This document shows positions 19,043 to 27,702 of a DNA stretch of 64,000 bases, in pieces. Each line of letters opens with the position of its first letter. Position 1 is the first letter of the stretch. The stretch comes from Bacillus sp. S/N-304-OC-R1 (lineage in GTDB: Bacteria; Bacillota; Bacilli; Bacillales; Cytobacillaceae), in contig NZ_JACWFE010000025.1 in the NCBI RefSeq assembly GCF_019749375.1, positions 114,012 to 178,011 of the forward strand. Reading direction: 5' to 3'. The translations under genes and the position numbers were made by a program. The notes under the pieces are model-generated. The model searched no databases, was not told the DNA's origin, and saw only the letters and a list, made by a program, of their open reading frames with translations.

Positions 19043-20023
19043 TTAAACTGATATGGATTGATTTGGGTCACTTGTTTCTTCATTTTCTTCCCAATCCGCC
19101 CCATCCTCAGTTCCATTTCTAGATGGCCAAATGCCTTGAGGGCGGAAAATCATCATAATGACTAATGAAACCCCGAAAATTAAATATCGCCAATCGTCTG
19201 CTCCGCGAAGAAGCTCGGGAAGAACAATTACTAATACGGCACCAATGACAACACCTGGAATACTTCCTAATCCCCCTAATACAACTGCAAGTAGGATCAT
19301 GACAGATTGTAGAAAACTAAAGCTTAATGGTGCAATGGCACTCATTTTGACAGCGAAAATGGAGCCGGCAAAGCTGCCGATCACAGCCCCGGTAGCATAA
19401 GAAAGTAATTTCAGACGAATACGATTAATCCCCATTGCCTCTGCTGCGTCTTCATCTTCGCGAATATAAATCCACGCACGTCCTATTCGTGAACGCCCGA
19501 GCCTGTACACGGCAATAATTGAAAGAATGGCAACAACAAGAATTAAATAATAAAAATCCTTTTGTGAAGATAAAATATAAATGCCAATGGCGGGCCTTGG
19601 AATTCCATAAATCCCGGATGCTGAACCAGTAATCTCTAGATTGGTAGCAAGTATTTTAACAATTTCACCGAAACCGAGTGTAACGATAGCTAAATAATCG
19701 CTTCGTAATCGAAGAGTGGGGGTGCCAACAATAACTCCTGATATTACGGCACAAACGAACGCGACCGGCAGCGTCATCCAAAATGACCAATGGTAGGTTG
19801 TCATTAGAATCGCAGTTGTATATGCGCCAACTGCAAAAAACGCTGCGTAGCCTAAATCAAGTAATCCAGTATAGCCAACAACAATATTTAGCCCTTGAGT
19901 AAGAACAACATAAAATAGGACCAATGTTAATACATCCAGCCAATAACTATTCAGGAAAAATGGCAGAATGAAAAGGGCGATGATCAGCAGCAAAAGTGAT
20001 TGCTTCTTATACTTTTTCAACAT
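19043..20023 (-). CDS. livM: Liv-type ABC transporter permease LivM
   Basis: Membrane subunit, 326 residues with about eight to ten hydrophobic helices. The conserved permease segment IREDEDAAEAMGIN (EAA-like loop) and the GGLGSIPGVVIGA motif near the C terminus identify LivM. A short hydrophilic, acidic tail follows. It overlaps the stop of livH by one base. Confidence 0.92.
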   Translation of the reverse strand: MLKKYKKQSLLLLIIALFILPFFLNSYWLDVLTLVLFYVVLTQGLNIVVGYTGLLDLGYAAFFAVGAYTTAILMTTYHWSFWMTLPVAFVCAVISGVIVGTPTLRLRSDYLAIVTLGFGEIVKILATNLEITGSASGIYGIPRPAIGIYILSSQKDFYYLILVVAILSIIAVYRLGRSRIGRAWIYIREDEDAAEAMGINRIRLKLLSYATGAVIGSFAGSIFAVKMSAIAPLSFSFLQSVMILLAVVLGGLGSIPGVVIGAVLVIVLPELLRGADDWRYLIFGVSLVIMMIFRPQGIWPSRNGTEDGADWEENEETSDPNQSISV

Positions 20024-20928
20024 TACATCCTCTCCATTTCTTTGGCACCAAGTATCCCTGTTGGTCTAAAAACTAGAAACAGGATAAGAATTCCGAATGC
20101 TAGTACGTCTTTCCATGATCCGCCAAGATAAAAAGTGCCGAATGCCTCTAGAATCCCGAGCACGAGCCCTCCAAGCATCGCTCCGGTAATATTCCCAATG
20201 CCGCCTAGAACAGCCGCTGTAAAAGCTTTAAGTCCAATAGTAAAACCCATCATAAAGTTAATGGTTCCATAATAAATGCCTGACATGATTCCGGCTCCAG
20301 CAGCCAAAAAAGCACCGATAAAGAAGGTGAGAGCAATAATTCGGTGGACATTCACTCCCATTAAGCTGCATGCAGTTTGATCCAGTGCAATTGCACGCAT
20401 GGCCTTTCCGTAAATCGTTTTATCAATAAAAAGACGAAGTCCAATCATTAACAAAGCAGATAGAGCAATCATGCCAATCTGAGCAAAGGTAATCTGTGTT
20501 CCTAATAGCTGAAGTCCATCATTAGGAAGCTTAAAGGGGTATACTTTGTAAGAAGCTCCCCAACCAATCATAGAAGTGTACTCAAGTGATAATGAAACAC
20601 CAATTGCAGTAATTAAAATAGATAATCTTGGTGCGAGCAGCAGAGGACGATAAGCAATTCGCTCAACACCCATTCCAAGCAGTCCTACAATGACCATGGT
20701 TGCAATAAAGACAATGCCAATTCCCAATATTCCCGTGTTCATCCCGCCATCACCTGTAAATAAGGAGAGTAGGGTAAATCCTATAAAGGCACCCATCATA
20801 TAGAGGTCGCCATGAGCAAAGTTTAGAAGCTTAATAATTCCATAAACCATCGTATATCCTAATGCGACCAAACTATAAAAAGCACCTATAACTAAACCGT
20901 CAATCATGATTTGCAGAAAAATATCCAT
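20023..20928 (-). CDS. livH: Liv-type ABC transporter permease LivH
   Basis: Membrane subunit, 301 residues, starting MDIFLQIMIDGLVIGAFYSLVALGYTMVYGI, typical of LivH. It also has YGKAMRAIALDQTACSLMGVN (cytoplasmic coupling loop) and AVLGGIGNITGAMLGG. The ATG follows a GAGAGTC ribosome region. It is separated from the binding-protein gene by 187 bases holding a hairpin that could lower permease expression relative to the binding protein. Confidence 0.92.
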   Translation of the reverse strand: MDIFLQIMIDGLVIGAFYSLVALGYTMVYGIIKLLNFAHGDLYMMGAFIGFTLLSLFTGDGGMNTGILGIGIVFIATMVIVGLLGMGVERIAYRPLLLAPRLSILITAIGVSLSLEYTSMIGWGASYKVYPFKLPNDGLQLLGTQITFAQIGMIALSALLMIGLRLFIDKTIYGKAMRAIALDQTACSLMGVNVHRIIALTFFIGAFLAAGAGIMSGIYYGTINFMMGFTIGLKAFTAAVLGGIGNITGAMLGGLVLGILEAFGTFYLGGSWKDVLAFGILILFLVFRPTGILGAKEMERM

Positions 20929-20997
20929 TTTCGTTTCGACTCTCCTCTATGCTTATAATTTAGCGGATTGTTGGAGTGATTTGGTGCTGTCTAAAAA

Positions 20998-21033
20998 GGG
21001 GGGAATACAAGCTTCAATGTATGTACGTCCCCC
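20998..21033 (-). terminator. Attenuating hairpin between livJ and livH
   Basis: GGGGG/CCCCC stem with an inner ATACA/TGTAT pair, followed on the minus strand by CTTTTT. An outer GCTGTCT/AGACAGC arm (20986-20992 and 21042-21048) encloses it. Confidence 0.65.
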
Positions 21034-21115
21034 ATGCTAACAGACAGCTTTTAATTGCAAAAAAGAGGAATGTAAGATGTCATCTAAATTAGAACTAAGG
21101 GTAAACGTCTAAAAA

Positions 21116-22261
21116 TTACTTTTCTAATGTGAAATCACCGTTTACTACTTTCATAACATGGAAGTTTGATTGATTTAGAGAGTTCTGGTCATTAAATTCA
21201 ATTACTTGGCCAATTCCTTGGAAGCCTTTTGTTTCTTTTAGCGCTTTCATTAAATCTTCGCTTTTTGTAGAATTAGCTCTTTTTAATGCATCCGCTAATA
21301 AATTCATGCCATTGTATGATAAAGCAGAGAATGGTCCTGGAGATAGATCGTTATATTTGCTTTTATATTCTTTAACGAATTCGTCTGCACCAGGAATAAA
21401 ATTCGCTGTTGGTGTTGCTGTTACAAGTAAGCCTTCCGCATTGTTAGCACCGGCAATATCGATAATATCTGGGGAATAGCTGCCGTCACCAACCATAAAA
21501 TACCCGGAAACGCCTTTCTCTTTAAATTGCTTCATCATGAGACCGCCGGCAGCATAGTATCCTGTGAAATAAGTACCATCAGGATTGAGAGATTTAAGCT
21601 TAGTCATAAGTGAACCGAAGTCTTTTTCTTCAGGATTAATCGCTTCAAAACCGATAATTTTTCCACCGTTTTCTTCAACTGATTTCTTCGCAAAATCAGC
21701 TAAGTTTTTGGCATAAGCTGAATTATCATGAATGATTACAATGTTTTGGGCACCTTTATCCTTGAAATAATCAGCACCAGTCTGGGCTTGGTCCGGTACA
21801 AGTCCATTAATTAGAAATAGACTTTTATATCCTTGAGCAGGCAGTTCTGATGAATTAGCCGCCGCAACGATCATTGGAATGTTTGCATTATTGAAAACAC
21901 CTGAAGCAGGAAGTGTTGAACCAGAACAGTATCCTCCTACAACAGCGGTTACTTTCATTGATACTAGCTTATTTGCAGCTGTTGTAGCCATTTGAGGATC
22001 ACATGCATCGTCAGCAACTTCTAGCTTTAACTTTTTTCCAAGAACTCCGCCATCGTTATTTATTTTTTCTGCAGCCATTTGCATAGCATTTAGCATGTCT
22101 TTTCCGTCAGTTGCATTATTACCGGTTACTGGTAAAAGGACGCCGACTAAAATTGCCTCTGAACTGCTGCTACCTCCAGAACTGCCTTCACTTGAACAGG
22201 CGCTAAGGAAAAGAGAAAGGATTAGCAGCAGGCCGATTGCTATTATGGAATACTTTTTCAA
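21116..22261 (-). CDS. livJ: Liv-type amino-acid-binding lipoprotein
   Basis: Extracellular receptor of the Liv importer, a type-I periplasmic-binding fold (Peripla_BP_6). The signal peptide has lipobox LSAC, followed by GVLLPVTGNNATDGKDMLNAMQMA. I place the start at TTG 22261 because AGGGGTG lies 7 bases upstream; the in-frame GTG at 22297 has no ribosome site. That gives 381 residues. The pocket cannot be read for specificity. First gene of a five-gene operon. Confidence 0.92.
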   Translation of the reverse strand: MKKYSIIAIGLLLILSLFLSACSSEGSSGGSSSSEAILVGVLLPVTGNNATDGKDMLNAMQMAAEKINNDGGVLGKKLKLEVADDACDPQMATTAANKLVSMKVTAVVGGYCSGSTLPASGVFNNANIPMIVAAANSSELPAQGYKSLFLINGLVPDQAQTGADYFKDKGAQNIVIIHDNSAYAKNLADFAKKSVEENGGKIIGFEAINPEEKDFGSLMTKLKSLNPDGTYFTGYYAAGGLMMKQFKEKGVSGYFMVGDGSYSPDIIDIAGANNAEGLLVTATPTANFIPGADEFVKEYKSKYNDLSPGPFSALSYNGMNLLADALKRANSTKSEDLMKALKETKGFQGIGQVIEFNDQNSLNQSNFHVMKVVNGDFTLEK

Positions 22262-22741
22262 CTGGAACACCCCTAATAATTGTTTTTTCTTATACACTTC
22301 ATTCTGCCTAGATCGCCTTCAAACTGCTTTGCTAGATTAACAAGATTGAACCGAAACATTCACCCCCTTTAAGAGTGTTTTTCAAAATGTTGAAGAAAGG
22401 GAAAGTTATTGATCGTTGCTGCGGAAATTGAACGGTGCTGTATAATCCAGCCCTTTCTAACTGTAACGATGAAGTAATGAGGAATAATGTGCGAGTATTA
22501 TTTCGGAAAGTATATAATTTTCTGAAAATAAGAGCTAGCATATTTCACAACTTTTTGAGTCTTTTGTAGTACAAAGATTGCTATGTATATAAAATAATTT
22601 ATGGAAGAAGAGCAAAAAAAGAATACTTTTTTATTATTTAGAAGTGAAATATATCTTTGAAGTTATAGAGAACAAGCTGTTTTAAGTGAGGTTGCTATGT
22701 TTTTTAGGTGACCCGGGAATAACCCGGGTCCAAAATTGGTA
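22262..22741. other. Intergenic stretch upstream of livJ
   Basis: No convincing coding sequence. It contains the presumed liv promoter, an AGAAAGGG/CCCTTTCT inverted pair (22394-22401 and 22451-22458) that could fold in the liv leader, and the hairpin listed next. I looked for a sigma-54 site and for a T-box and found neither. Confidence 0.45.
22710..22730 (-). terminator. GC-rich hairpin after the oxidoreductase operon
   Basis: Perfect eight-base stem GACCCGGG/CCCGGGTC with a 5-base loop, just past the stop codon. No T run follows on either strand, so it may protect the mRNA end rather than terminate. Confidence 0.5.
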
Positions 22742-23986
22742 TTAGCCAATTTTTGTTTGGATGCTGCCATTTACGTCTTTGTTATAAAGATCGCTCCATA
22801 GTTTATACAACTTTCTACGTCCGTTCTCAATTTCAGGGTTAAATTGAATGGCAGCCTGCTCGCGTACAAAACGAACATTTTCTACAGCAAGCTGAAGCTG
22901 TTCTTCTGTTGCAGAACCGCCTTTACCTGCATGTTTGGCAATCGAAAAGCCTGCTGTTGTTCCTTGAGCCATAGCGATTTTTCCGCTTTCAATCCCAGTT
23001 ATATTTCCGGCAACAAAAAGCCCTTGAAGCGGAGTTTCCATCGTTTCCGAATGATGAGGAACATGACCGCCAAGCTCAGGAATGTATTGGAATGGACAGC
23101 CGGCAACAGCAGCCAGTTCTGCTAGAGGATATAATCCCCCTGCGATACAAACAAAATCTGCTTCGTAAATCGTCTCAGTTCCAGGGATTATATCTCCATA
23201 CTCATTCGTATCAGTAACTCGTACACCTTCTACCTGTTCTTTGCCGATTATTTCTAATGCTGCTTTTCTAAGAAGGAGAGGGGTTCCATTAATCTTTACG
23301 CCATTTTTCGGGAAGAATTTCATCCCCATTTTGCGGAACCAATCATTTTTCATAAAACGGCTCCCAATCCTTAAAAGGGGAGAAGGGGCGAGATGGGCCG
23401 CATTTAGCAGTGATTTCATGACCTCAGCTGGTTCTCCCGCTTTTTGACTAAGTGGGCTTTTTTCAGGCAAAACGATTCTATCTACTTGAATACCAGCTAA
23501 CTGTAATTCGTTTAGAATCGCAAAGGCTAGAATATTTGCACCAATAATAATTCCTTGTTTCCCAACTTGGACACGATGGACATTTGTCATTACTTGAGCT
23601 GCGCCAATAGACATTACCCCAGGAAGTGTCCAGCCTGGAAGAGGGATTGGATATTCAGCGGCTCCGGTTGCAATTAAAACATAAGGAGCTGATAAAGTGC
23701 CGATACTCGTATGAACATTCCATCCGTCATCATCTTTTTCTAAATTATAGACCGAAGCTCCACAGCGTATATCTACTGATAATTTTTTCGCTTCCAGATG
23801 AAGGCGCTCAGATTCCTTTATTCCGTTCCACCATTCCCCTGAAGGTTCCTCATGCAGCTGTCCGATTAATCTGCCGCCTGGCTTAATGAATTCATCAATC
23901 ACCATTACATTTAGACCGGCCGAGGCACTGGCAATGGCCCCTGCTAAACCAGCAGGTCCTGCTCCAATTACAATTACATCGATCAT
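22742..23986 (-). CDS. FAD/NAD(P)-binding oxidoreductase, alpha subunit of a putative D-hydroxyproline/proline dehydrogenase complex
   Basis: HcnB/LhpE-like flavoprotein of 414 residues. It has an N-terminal FAD Rossmann motif (VIVIGAGPAGLAGA), a second dinucleotide motif (GIIIGANILAFAI near 150) and the flavin-closing GLFVAGNITGIESGKIAMAQG. Related alpha subunits carry a C-terminal BFD-like iron-sulphur domain; here that domain is absent and encoded separately two genes upstream. It overlaps the gamma-like gene by four bases. With the DadA-like subunit at 26521-27702 it probably oxidises cis-4-hydroxy-D-proline and passes electrons on (inference from family and context). Confidence 0.83.
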   Translation of the reverse strand: MIDVIVIGAGPAGLAGAIASASAGLNVMVIDEFIKPGGRLIGQLHEEPSGEWWNGIKESERLHLEAKKLSVDIRCGASVYNLEKDDDGWNVHTSIGTLSAPYVLIATGAAEYPIPLPGWTLPGVMSIGAAQVMTNVHRVQVGKQGIIIGANILAFAILNELQLAGIQVDRIVLPEKSPLSQKAGEPAEVMKSLLNAAHLAPSPLLRIGSRFMKNDWFRKMGMKFFPKNGVKINGTPLLLRKAALEIIGKEQVEGVRVTDTNEYGDIIPGTETIYEADFVCIAGGLYPLAELAAVAGCPFQYIPELGGHVPHHSETMETPLQGLFVAGNITGIESGKIAMAQGTTAGFSIAKHAGKGGSATEEQLQLAVENVRFVREQAAIQFNPEIENGRRKLYKLWSDLYNKDVNGSIQTKIG

Positions 23987-24315
23987 TGCTCTTCCACCAT
24001 CTTTCTAACAATATTAGGAAGATGCTTGCCACTTTCAACGACCATATCATTTTCTACAACGGTTAAACAAGCTCTTATATTCGCTTGGTTATTAACCGTT
24101 ACACGGCATTCCATACAATGGCCGATATTGCAGTAATATCCCCGCGGAGTTCCGCAATCCTCATGAAACCGTAATGTACGGATGCCATTTGCTAAAAGGG
24201 CAGCAGCAATTGTCTCATTTTCAAATGCCTCATAGGCTTTTCCATCAAATGTGAAAGGCACAATTTCTCGATCTTCTAATTTGCCTAAAATAGGATGATT
24301 TATAATTCTAGTCAT
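23983..24315 (-). CDS. [2Fe-2S] ferredoxin-like subunit (gamma-like, HcnA/LhpF type)
   Basis: Small iron-sulphur electron-transfer subunit, 110 residues. Cysteines C54, C62, C67, C70 and C83 lie in EDCGTPRGYYCNIGHCMEC and IRACLT; a ferredoxin-type cluster uses four of them. ATG 24315 is preferred over GTG 24324 because AGGTGAG lies 5 bases before it. It overlaps the upstream gene by eight bases and the downstream gene by four, so the three are tightly coupled. Confidence 0.85.
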   Translation of the reverse strand: MTRIINHPILGKLEDREIVPFTFDGKAYEAFENETIAAALLANGIRTLRFHEDCGTPRGYYCNIGHCMECRVTVNNQANIRACLTVVENDMVVESGKHLPNIVRKMVEEQ

Positions 24316-24583
24316 TATTCTCACCTACTGTTCCAAATGTAACCGGACGAATCGGCGGCTGGTATTTTAATGGGATATCACTTTGAGAAATATGAGGAAT
24401 GACATCTTCAATAATTCTATCTAAAGGAATTCTGCATGTGCGTCCTCCGCAAAAACCCATTCCTGCTCTCGTTCGTAATTTTAATTCCCTAGCTGTGCAC
24501 TGATGCTGTTCTGCCGTGGAGCGTAGTTCTCCATACGTAACTTCTTCGCAGCGGCAGATCACAATGGCTTCATTGTTGTTCAT
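24308..24583 (-). CDS. BFD-like [2Fe-2S] protein (delta-like subunit)
   Basis: A 91-residue protein with the bacterioferritin-associated-ferredoxin pattern: ICRCEEV (C10, C12) and GFCGGRTC (C45, C50). In most HcnB/LhpE-type enzymes this domain is fused to the alpha subunit; as a separate gene it recalls the four-subunit alpha-beta-gamma-delta proline dehydrogenases described in archaea. First gene of its operon, directly behind a sigma-54 promoter and a GGAGG ribosome site. Confidence 0.85.
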   Translation of the reverse strand: MNNNEAIVICRCEEVTYGELRSTAEQHQCTARELKLRTRAGMGFCGGRTCRIPLDRIIEDVIPHISQSDIPLKYQPPIRPVTFGTVGENND

Positions 24584-24621
24584 TTGGAAACCTCCTCTAT
24601 TTTCTAACTATTAAAATACTA

Positions 24622-24638
24622 TGCAAAAACCGTACCAA
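24622..24638 (-). promoter_or_regulatory. Sigma-54 promoter of the iron-sulphur/flavoprotein operon
   Basis: The minus strand reads TTGGTACGGTTTTTGCA, an excellent match with GG-N10-GC spacing, 40 bases before the ATG and just after the stop of the regulator gene. Confidence 0.87.
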
Positions 24639-24654
24639 AAATAGAGGAGTGAAC

Positions 24655-26304
24655 TTAGTTTATTCCTAAACGCTTCAGTCGATTATATAAAGTGGCTCTT
24701 GTGACTCCAAGCTGCTTAGCACACTCCAATTTATTTCCATTCGTGATTTGCAGCGCTTTTTCAAGCACTCTTTTCTCATGCTGATCCATTTCCTCTTGCA
24801 GAGGCAGGATGGTATGCTCTGCTTCATTCAAGCCCGATTGGGAAGTCAACTGATCAAGGCTGCTATAGGCTGTTTGGGAGTGAAAGGGTAAGTATTCCTT
24901 TCTGATTACTCCGTCTGTTGCAAAGACGACAAGACGTTCTACAACATTTCGAAGCTCCCGGATATTTCCTGGCCAATCATATCGAAGCATTTCCTGCATA
25001 ACCTCTTGTGAAAATTGATGTATCGGTCTTCCATAAAGCATGGAAAAATCATTTAAAAAGTAATGTGTTAGCTCAACGATGTCCTCGCGTCTTTCTCTTA
25101 AAGATGGAATATGGATACTAACAACATTCAATCGGTAGTATAAATCTTCGCGGAACTGCCCTTCACTCATTAAGTCCTTCAAATCTCGATTTGTTGCCGC
25201 AATGACTCTGAAATCAGTTTCAATTTCTTTTTCACCGCCAACACGATAAAACCTTCGTTCCTGAAGTACGCGAAGAAGTTTCACCTGCATTTCCAAGGGC
25301 AGTTCCCCAATTTCATCAAGGAATAGGGTGCCGCCTTTCGCTAATTCAATTTTTCCTTTCTTCCCTTTTTGATCAGCACCAGAGAACGCTCCCCGTTCAT
25401 ATCCAAAAAATTCACTTTCGAAGAGAGAGGCTGGAATCGCTCCACAGTTAATGGAGATAAAAGGTGAGTTGGTGCCTTCACTAGCTTCATGAATAGCTTT
25501 AGCAAACACTTCTTTGCCGACACCGCTTTCTCCTAAAATGAGCACTGTTGATTTAACGGAGCATACCTTTTTGGCAATTTGTACAGTTCTTTGTAATGCT
25601 GCACTCTTTCCTTTAATTAAATTAAAGGGGTCAACAGAATGCTTATATTTGGCAACCTCTTGTTCTAAACGGTGTACTTCCGTAGACATATTAAATAGTT
25701 TTTCATTTAGTACAACTTGATTTGTAACATCAGTCTCTGAAACAACTGCACCAATAATCTCATCATTAAAATAAACAGGATTTGAATTAATAAGAACAAA
25801 TAAATCAGACCGAGGCTGATGGTGCTGACCTGAAATTCTTTTGCCTTTATAAAGCGATTGCAGTATTTCCAGATCTTTAGGCTCAAAATAGTCAGTAATC
25901 GGGCGTCCAAGTATATCACTTTCTTTGACTGAAAAGAGTCTTTCCGCACCCTCCGTCCATGTGCGGACCCGTTCATCGGCGTCAATAACGGTAACGGAAG
26001 CATCCATTGTTCGAATGACAGTTTCATAGAATGCTTTTAACTGATTGTAGGAGTTATGAAGGAAACGAATAATTTCTGCTGCAGCGATATAGCCAATAGG
26101 ATGGCTGTCTGCATCCATAATTACAACTGCGGATATTGGTTTATTAGAGTGAAGGATTGATTCTAATGAGTTGTTCACGGACACTGTGGTGCAAGGATAT
26201 GTATCTATAAAATAATCTCCATTTAATTCTGTTATGTGCTCTTTTGTCGATAATTTTACTAAATTATTTTTGATTAATGTTTTGATTGATGGCAAAGAAA
26301 ACAT
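24655..26304 (-). CDS. Sigma-54-dependent activator (CBS-PAS-AAA+-Fis), probable regulator of the proline/hydroxyproline regulon
   Basis: Enhancer-binding protein of 549 residues. Residues 30-90 resemble a CBS module, 95-195 a PAS domain, 228-460 the AAA+ domain with Walker A GESGVGK (258-264), GAFSGA (305-310), Walker B TLFLDE (326-331) and the arginine-finger segment FREDLYYRLN. A Fis-type helix-turn-helix ends the protein (AKQLGVTRATLYNRLKRLGI). The sigma-contacting loop reads GAFSGA instead of GAFTGA. ATG 26304 is chosen for its AAGGAGGGG site; the frame stays open 51 codons upstream without one. It lies between two sigma-54 promoters facing away from it, and at least six such promoters occur within 26 kb. 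Effector unknown; hydroxyproline, proline or a pathway intermediate is likely. Confidence 0.92.
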   Translation of the reverse strand: MFSLPSIKTLIKNNLVKLSTKEHITELNGDYFIDTYPCTTVSVNNSLESILHSNKPISAVVIMDADSHPIGYIAAAEIIRFLHNSYNQLKAFYETVIRTMDASVTVIDADERVRTWTEGAERLFSVKESDILGRPITDYFEPKDLEILQSLYKGKRISGQHHQPRSDLFVLINSNPVYFNDEIIGAVVSETDVTNQVVLNEKLFNMSTEVHRLEQEVAKYKHSVDPFNLIKGKSAALQRTVQIAKKVCSVKSTVLILGESGVGKEVFAKAIHEASEGTNSPFISINCGAIPASLFESEFFGYERGAFSGADQKGKKGKIELAKGGTLFLDEIGELPLEMQVKLLRVLQERRFYRVGGEKEIETDFRVIAATNRDLKDLMSEGQFREDLYYRLNVVSIHIPSLRERREDIVELTHYFLNDFSMLYGRPIHQFSQEVMQEMLRYDWPGNIRELRNVVERLVVFATDGVIRKEYLPFHSQTAYSSLDQLTSQSGLNEAEHTILPLQEEMDQHEKRVLEKALQITNGNKLECAKQLGVTRATLYNRLKRLGIN

Positions 26305-26319
26305 AATTCCCCTCCTTAT

Positions 26320-26347
26320 GTGTAAAAGAAAATAAACACTGTAAAAA
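26320..26347. promoter_or_regulatory. Candidate enhancer region for the hydroxyproline operon
   Basis: GTGTAAAA followed 11 bases later by CACTGTAAAA, with a GTGT/ACAC dyad, about 115-140 bases upstream of the sigma-54 promoter. That is the usual distance for an activator site. The octamer recurs near two other sigma-54 promoters. Confidence 0.4.
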
Positions 26348-26462
26348 TTATTATACATAAGTTTATCAAATTTTTTTAAAATTCCTAGTAGGTTGAATAT
26401 TGTTTTGAGGAAAAAATAAAAGATTAAAAGAAGGATGATTGTTTCTGATAAAACCATCTTCT

Positions 26463-26480
26463 TGGCACGCTACTTGCAAT
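26463..26480 (+). promoter_or_regulatory. Sigma-54 promoter of the hydroxyproline operon
   Basis: Reads TTGGCACGCTACTTGCAAT, essentially the textbook consensus with GG-N10-GC spacing, 44 bases before the GTG start. Confidence 0.95.
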
Positions 26481-26520
26481 AAGGAAAAGAAAGCCAGCCA
26501 AGTGAAGGGAGATTGGTGAT

Positions 26521-27702
26521 GTGAAACATTGTGATGTATTAGTCATCGGCGGCGGAATAATAGGCTGTTCCATTGCCTACTATACTTCTAAATCAGGCAG
26601 AGACGTAACGATATTGGAAAAAGGTGAATTTGTCAGCGGGACGTCTTCACGGTGTGATGGAAACATTCTCGCGATTGATAAGGATCCTGGGTTTGATAGT
26701 CAAATGTCGTTAGTCAGCCAGAAATTAGTAGATGATTTAAGCCGGGATTTAGAACATAAATTTGAATATCGTGCACCAGGAAGCATTTTAGTTTGTGAGT
26801 CAGAAGAAGAGATGGAGGCCGCACAGAAATGGGTTAATCGCCAAAAAGAAGCCGGGCTGCCTTTTCGGATGCTCGATCGTCAAGATATCCGCCAAGACTC
26901 CAAATATTTTGCAGATGATTTATTAGGCGGGTTGGAGTGTGCGACAGATTCTACAGTAAATCCATATCTTCTTGCTTTTGCTCTTTTAGATGCAGCTAAA
27001 AAGTTTGGAGCGAAAGCTTATAAACAAACTGAAGTGAAATCGATGAAAAAAGAAGCGGATGGGACATTTACAGTTGAGACAACGAATGGTGTGTTTACAG
27101 CTAATCATGTCGTTAATGCAGCGGGTATTTGGGCACCTAGATTAGGTGAAATGCTTGATCTCTCCATACCGATTGAGCCAAGAAAGGGTCACATAATTGT
27201 CGCATCAAGGCAAGAGCATGTAGGCTCCAGAAAGGTAATGGAATTCGGTTATTTGATTTCCAAATTTGGCGGGCAGCGCCGTGTTGATCCCGTAACAGAA
27301 AAGTATGGGGTAGCACTCGTGTTTGAACCGACAGAAAGCCAAAACTTCCTGATTGGAAGCAGTAGGGAGTTCGTCGGATTTAATTTAAAGGTGAACAATG
27401 AAATCCTTAAATGCATTGCCAATCGTGCGATCCGCTTTTATCCGAAGATGGCGGATATGATGGTCATCAGGTCCTATGCTGGGCTTCGTCCTTGGACGGA
27501 AGACCACTTGCCAATCGTTTCTGAGGTAGAGCATATTCCAAATTATTATATAGCAGCCGGCCATGAAGGAGATGGAATTAGCCTTTCAGCTGTTACAGGG
27601 AAAGTCATTGAAGAAATGATCAATAAAAAGGAAACTTGCATTCCTATAGAACCGCTAAAGTTTAACCGTTTTAACCACTTTATAGAAAGGGTGTTGACTT
27701 AG
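26521..27702 (+). CDS. DadA-like FAD oxidoreductase, probable D-hydroxyproline dehydrogenase catalytic subunit
   Basis: Membrane-associated or soluble flavoprotein of the D-amino-acid oxidase (DAO) family, 393 residues. The FAD motif VIGGGIIGCSIAYYT is at residues 7-21, and the C-terminal GLRPWTEDHLPIVSEV and AAGHEGDGISLS segments are typical. The start is GTG, 9 bases after GGGAG. By context it takes cis-4-hydroxy-D-proline made by the next gene's epimerase and gives 1-pyrroline-4-hydroxy-2-carboxylate. The likely partner subunits (22742-24583) are on the opposite strand beyond the regulator. Sarcosine or proline oxidase activity is the alternative. Confidence 0.86.
   Translation: MKHCDVLVIGGGIIGCSIAYYTSKSGRDVTILEKGEFVSGTSSRCDGNILAIDKDPGFDSQMSLVSQKLVDDLSRDLEHKFEYRAPGSILVCESEEEMEAAQKWVNRQKEAGLPFRMLDRQDIRQDSKYFADDLLGGLECATDSTVNPYLLAFALLDAAKKFGAKAYKQTEVKSMKKEADGTFTVETTNGVFTANHVVNAAGIWAPRLGEMLDLSIPIEPRKGHIIVASRQEHVGSRKVMEFGYLISKFGGQRRVDPVTEKYGVALVFEPTESQNFLIGSSREFVGFNLKVNNEILKCIANRAIRFYPKMADMMVIRSYAGLRPWTEDHLPIVSEVEHIPNYYIAAGHEGDGISLSAVTGKVIEEMINKKETCIPIEPLKFNRFNHFIERVLT

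Noticed and set aside
22332..22541. A 69-codon minus-strand frame upstream of livJ
   Set aside because: No ribosome site or recognisable content; lies in the liv leader region.
22298..22741. Sigma-54 promoter or T-box upstream of livJ
   Set aside because: No GC-N10-CC arrangement on the relevant strand and no T-box core sequence could be found.
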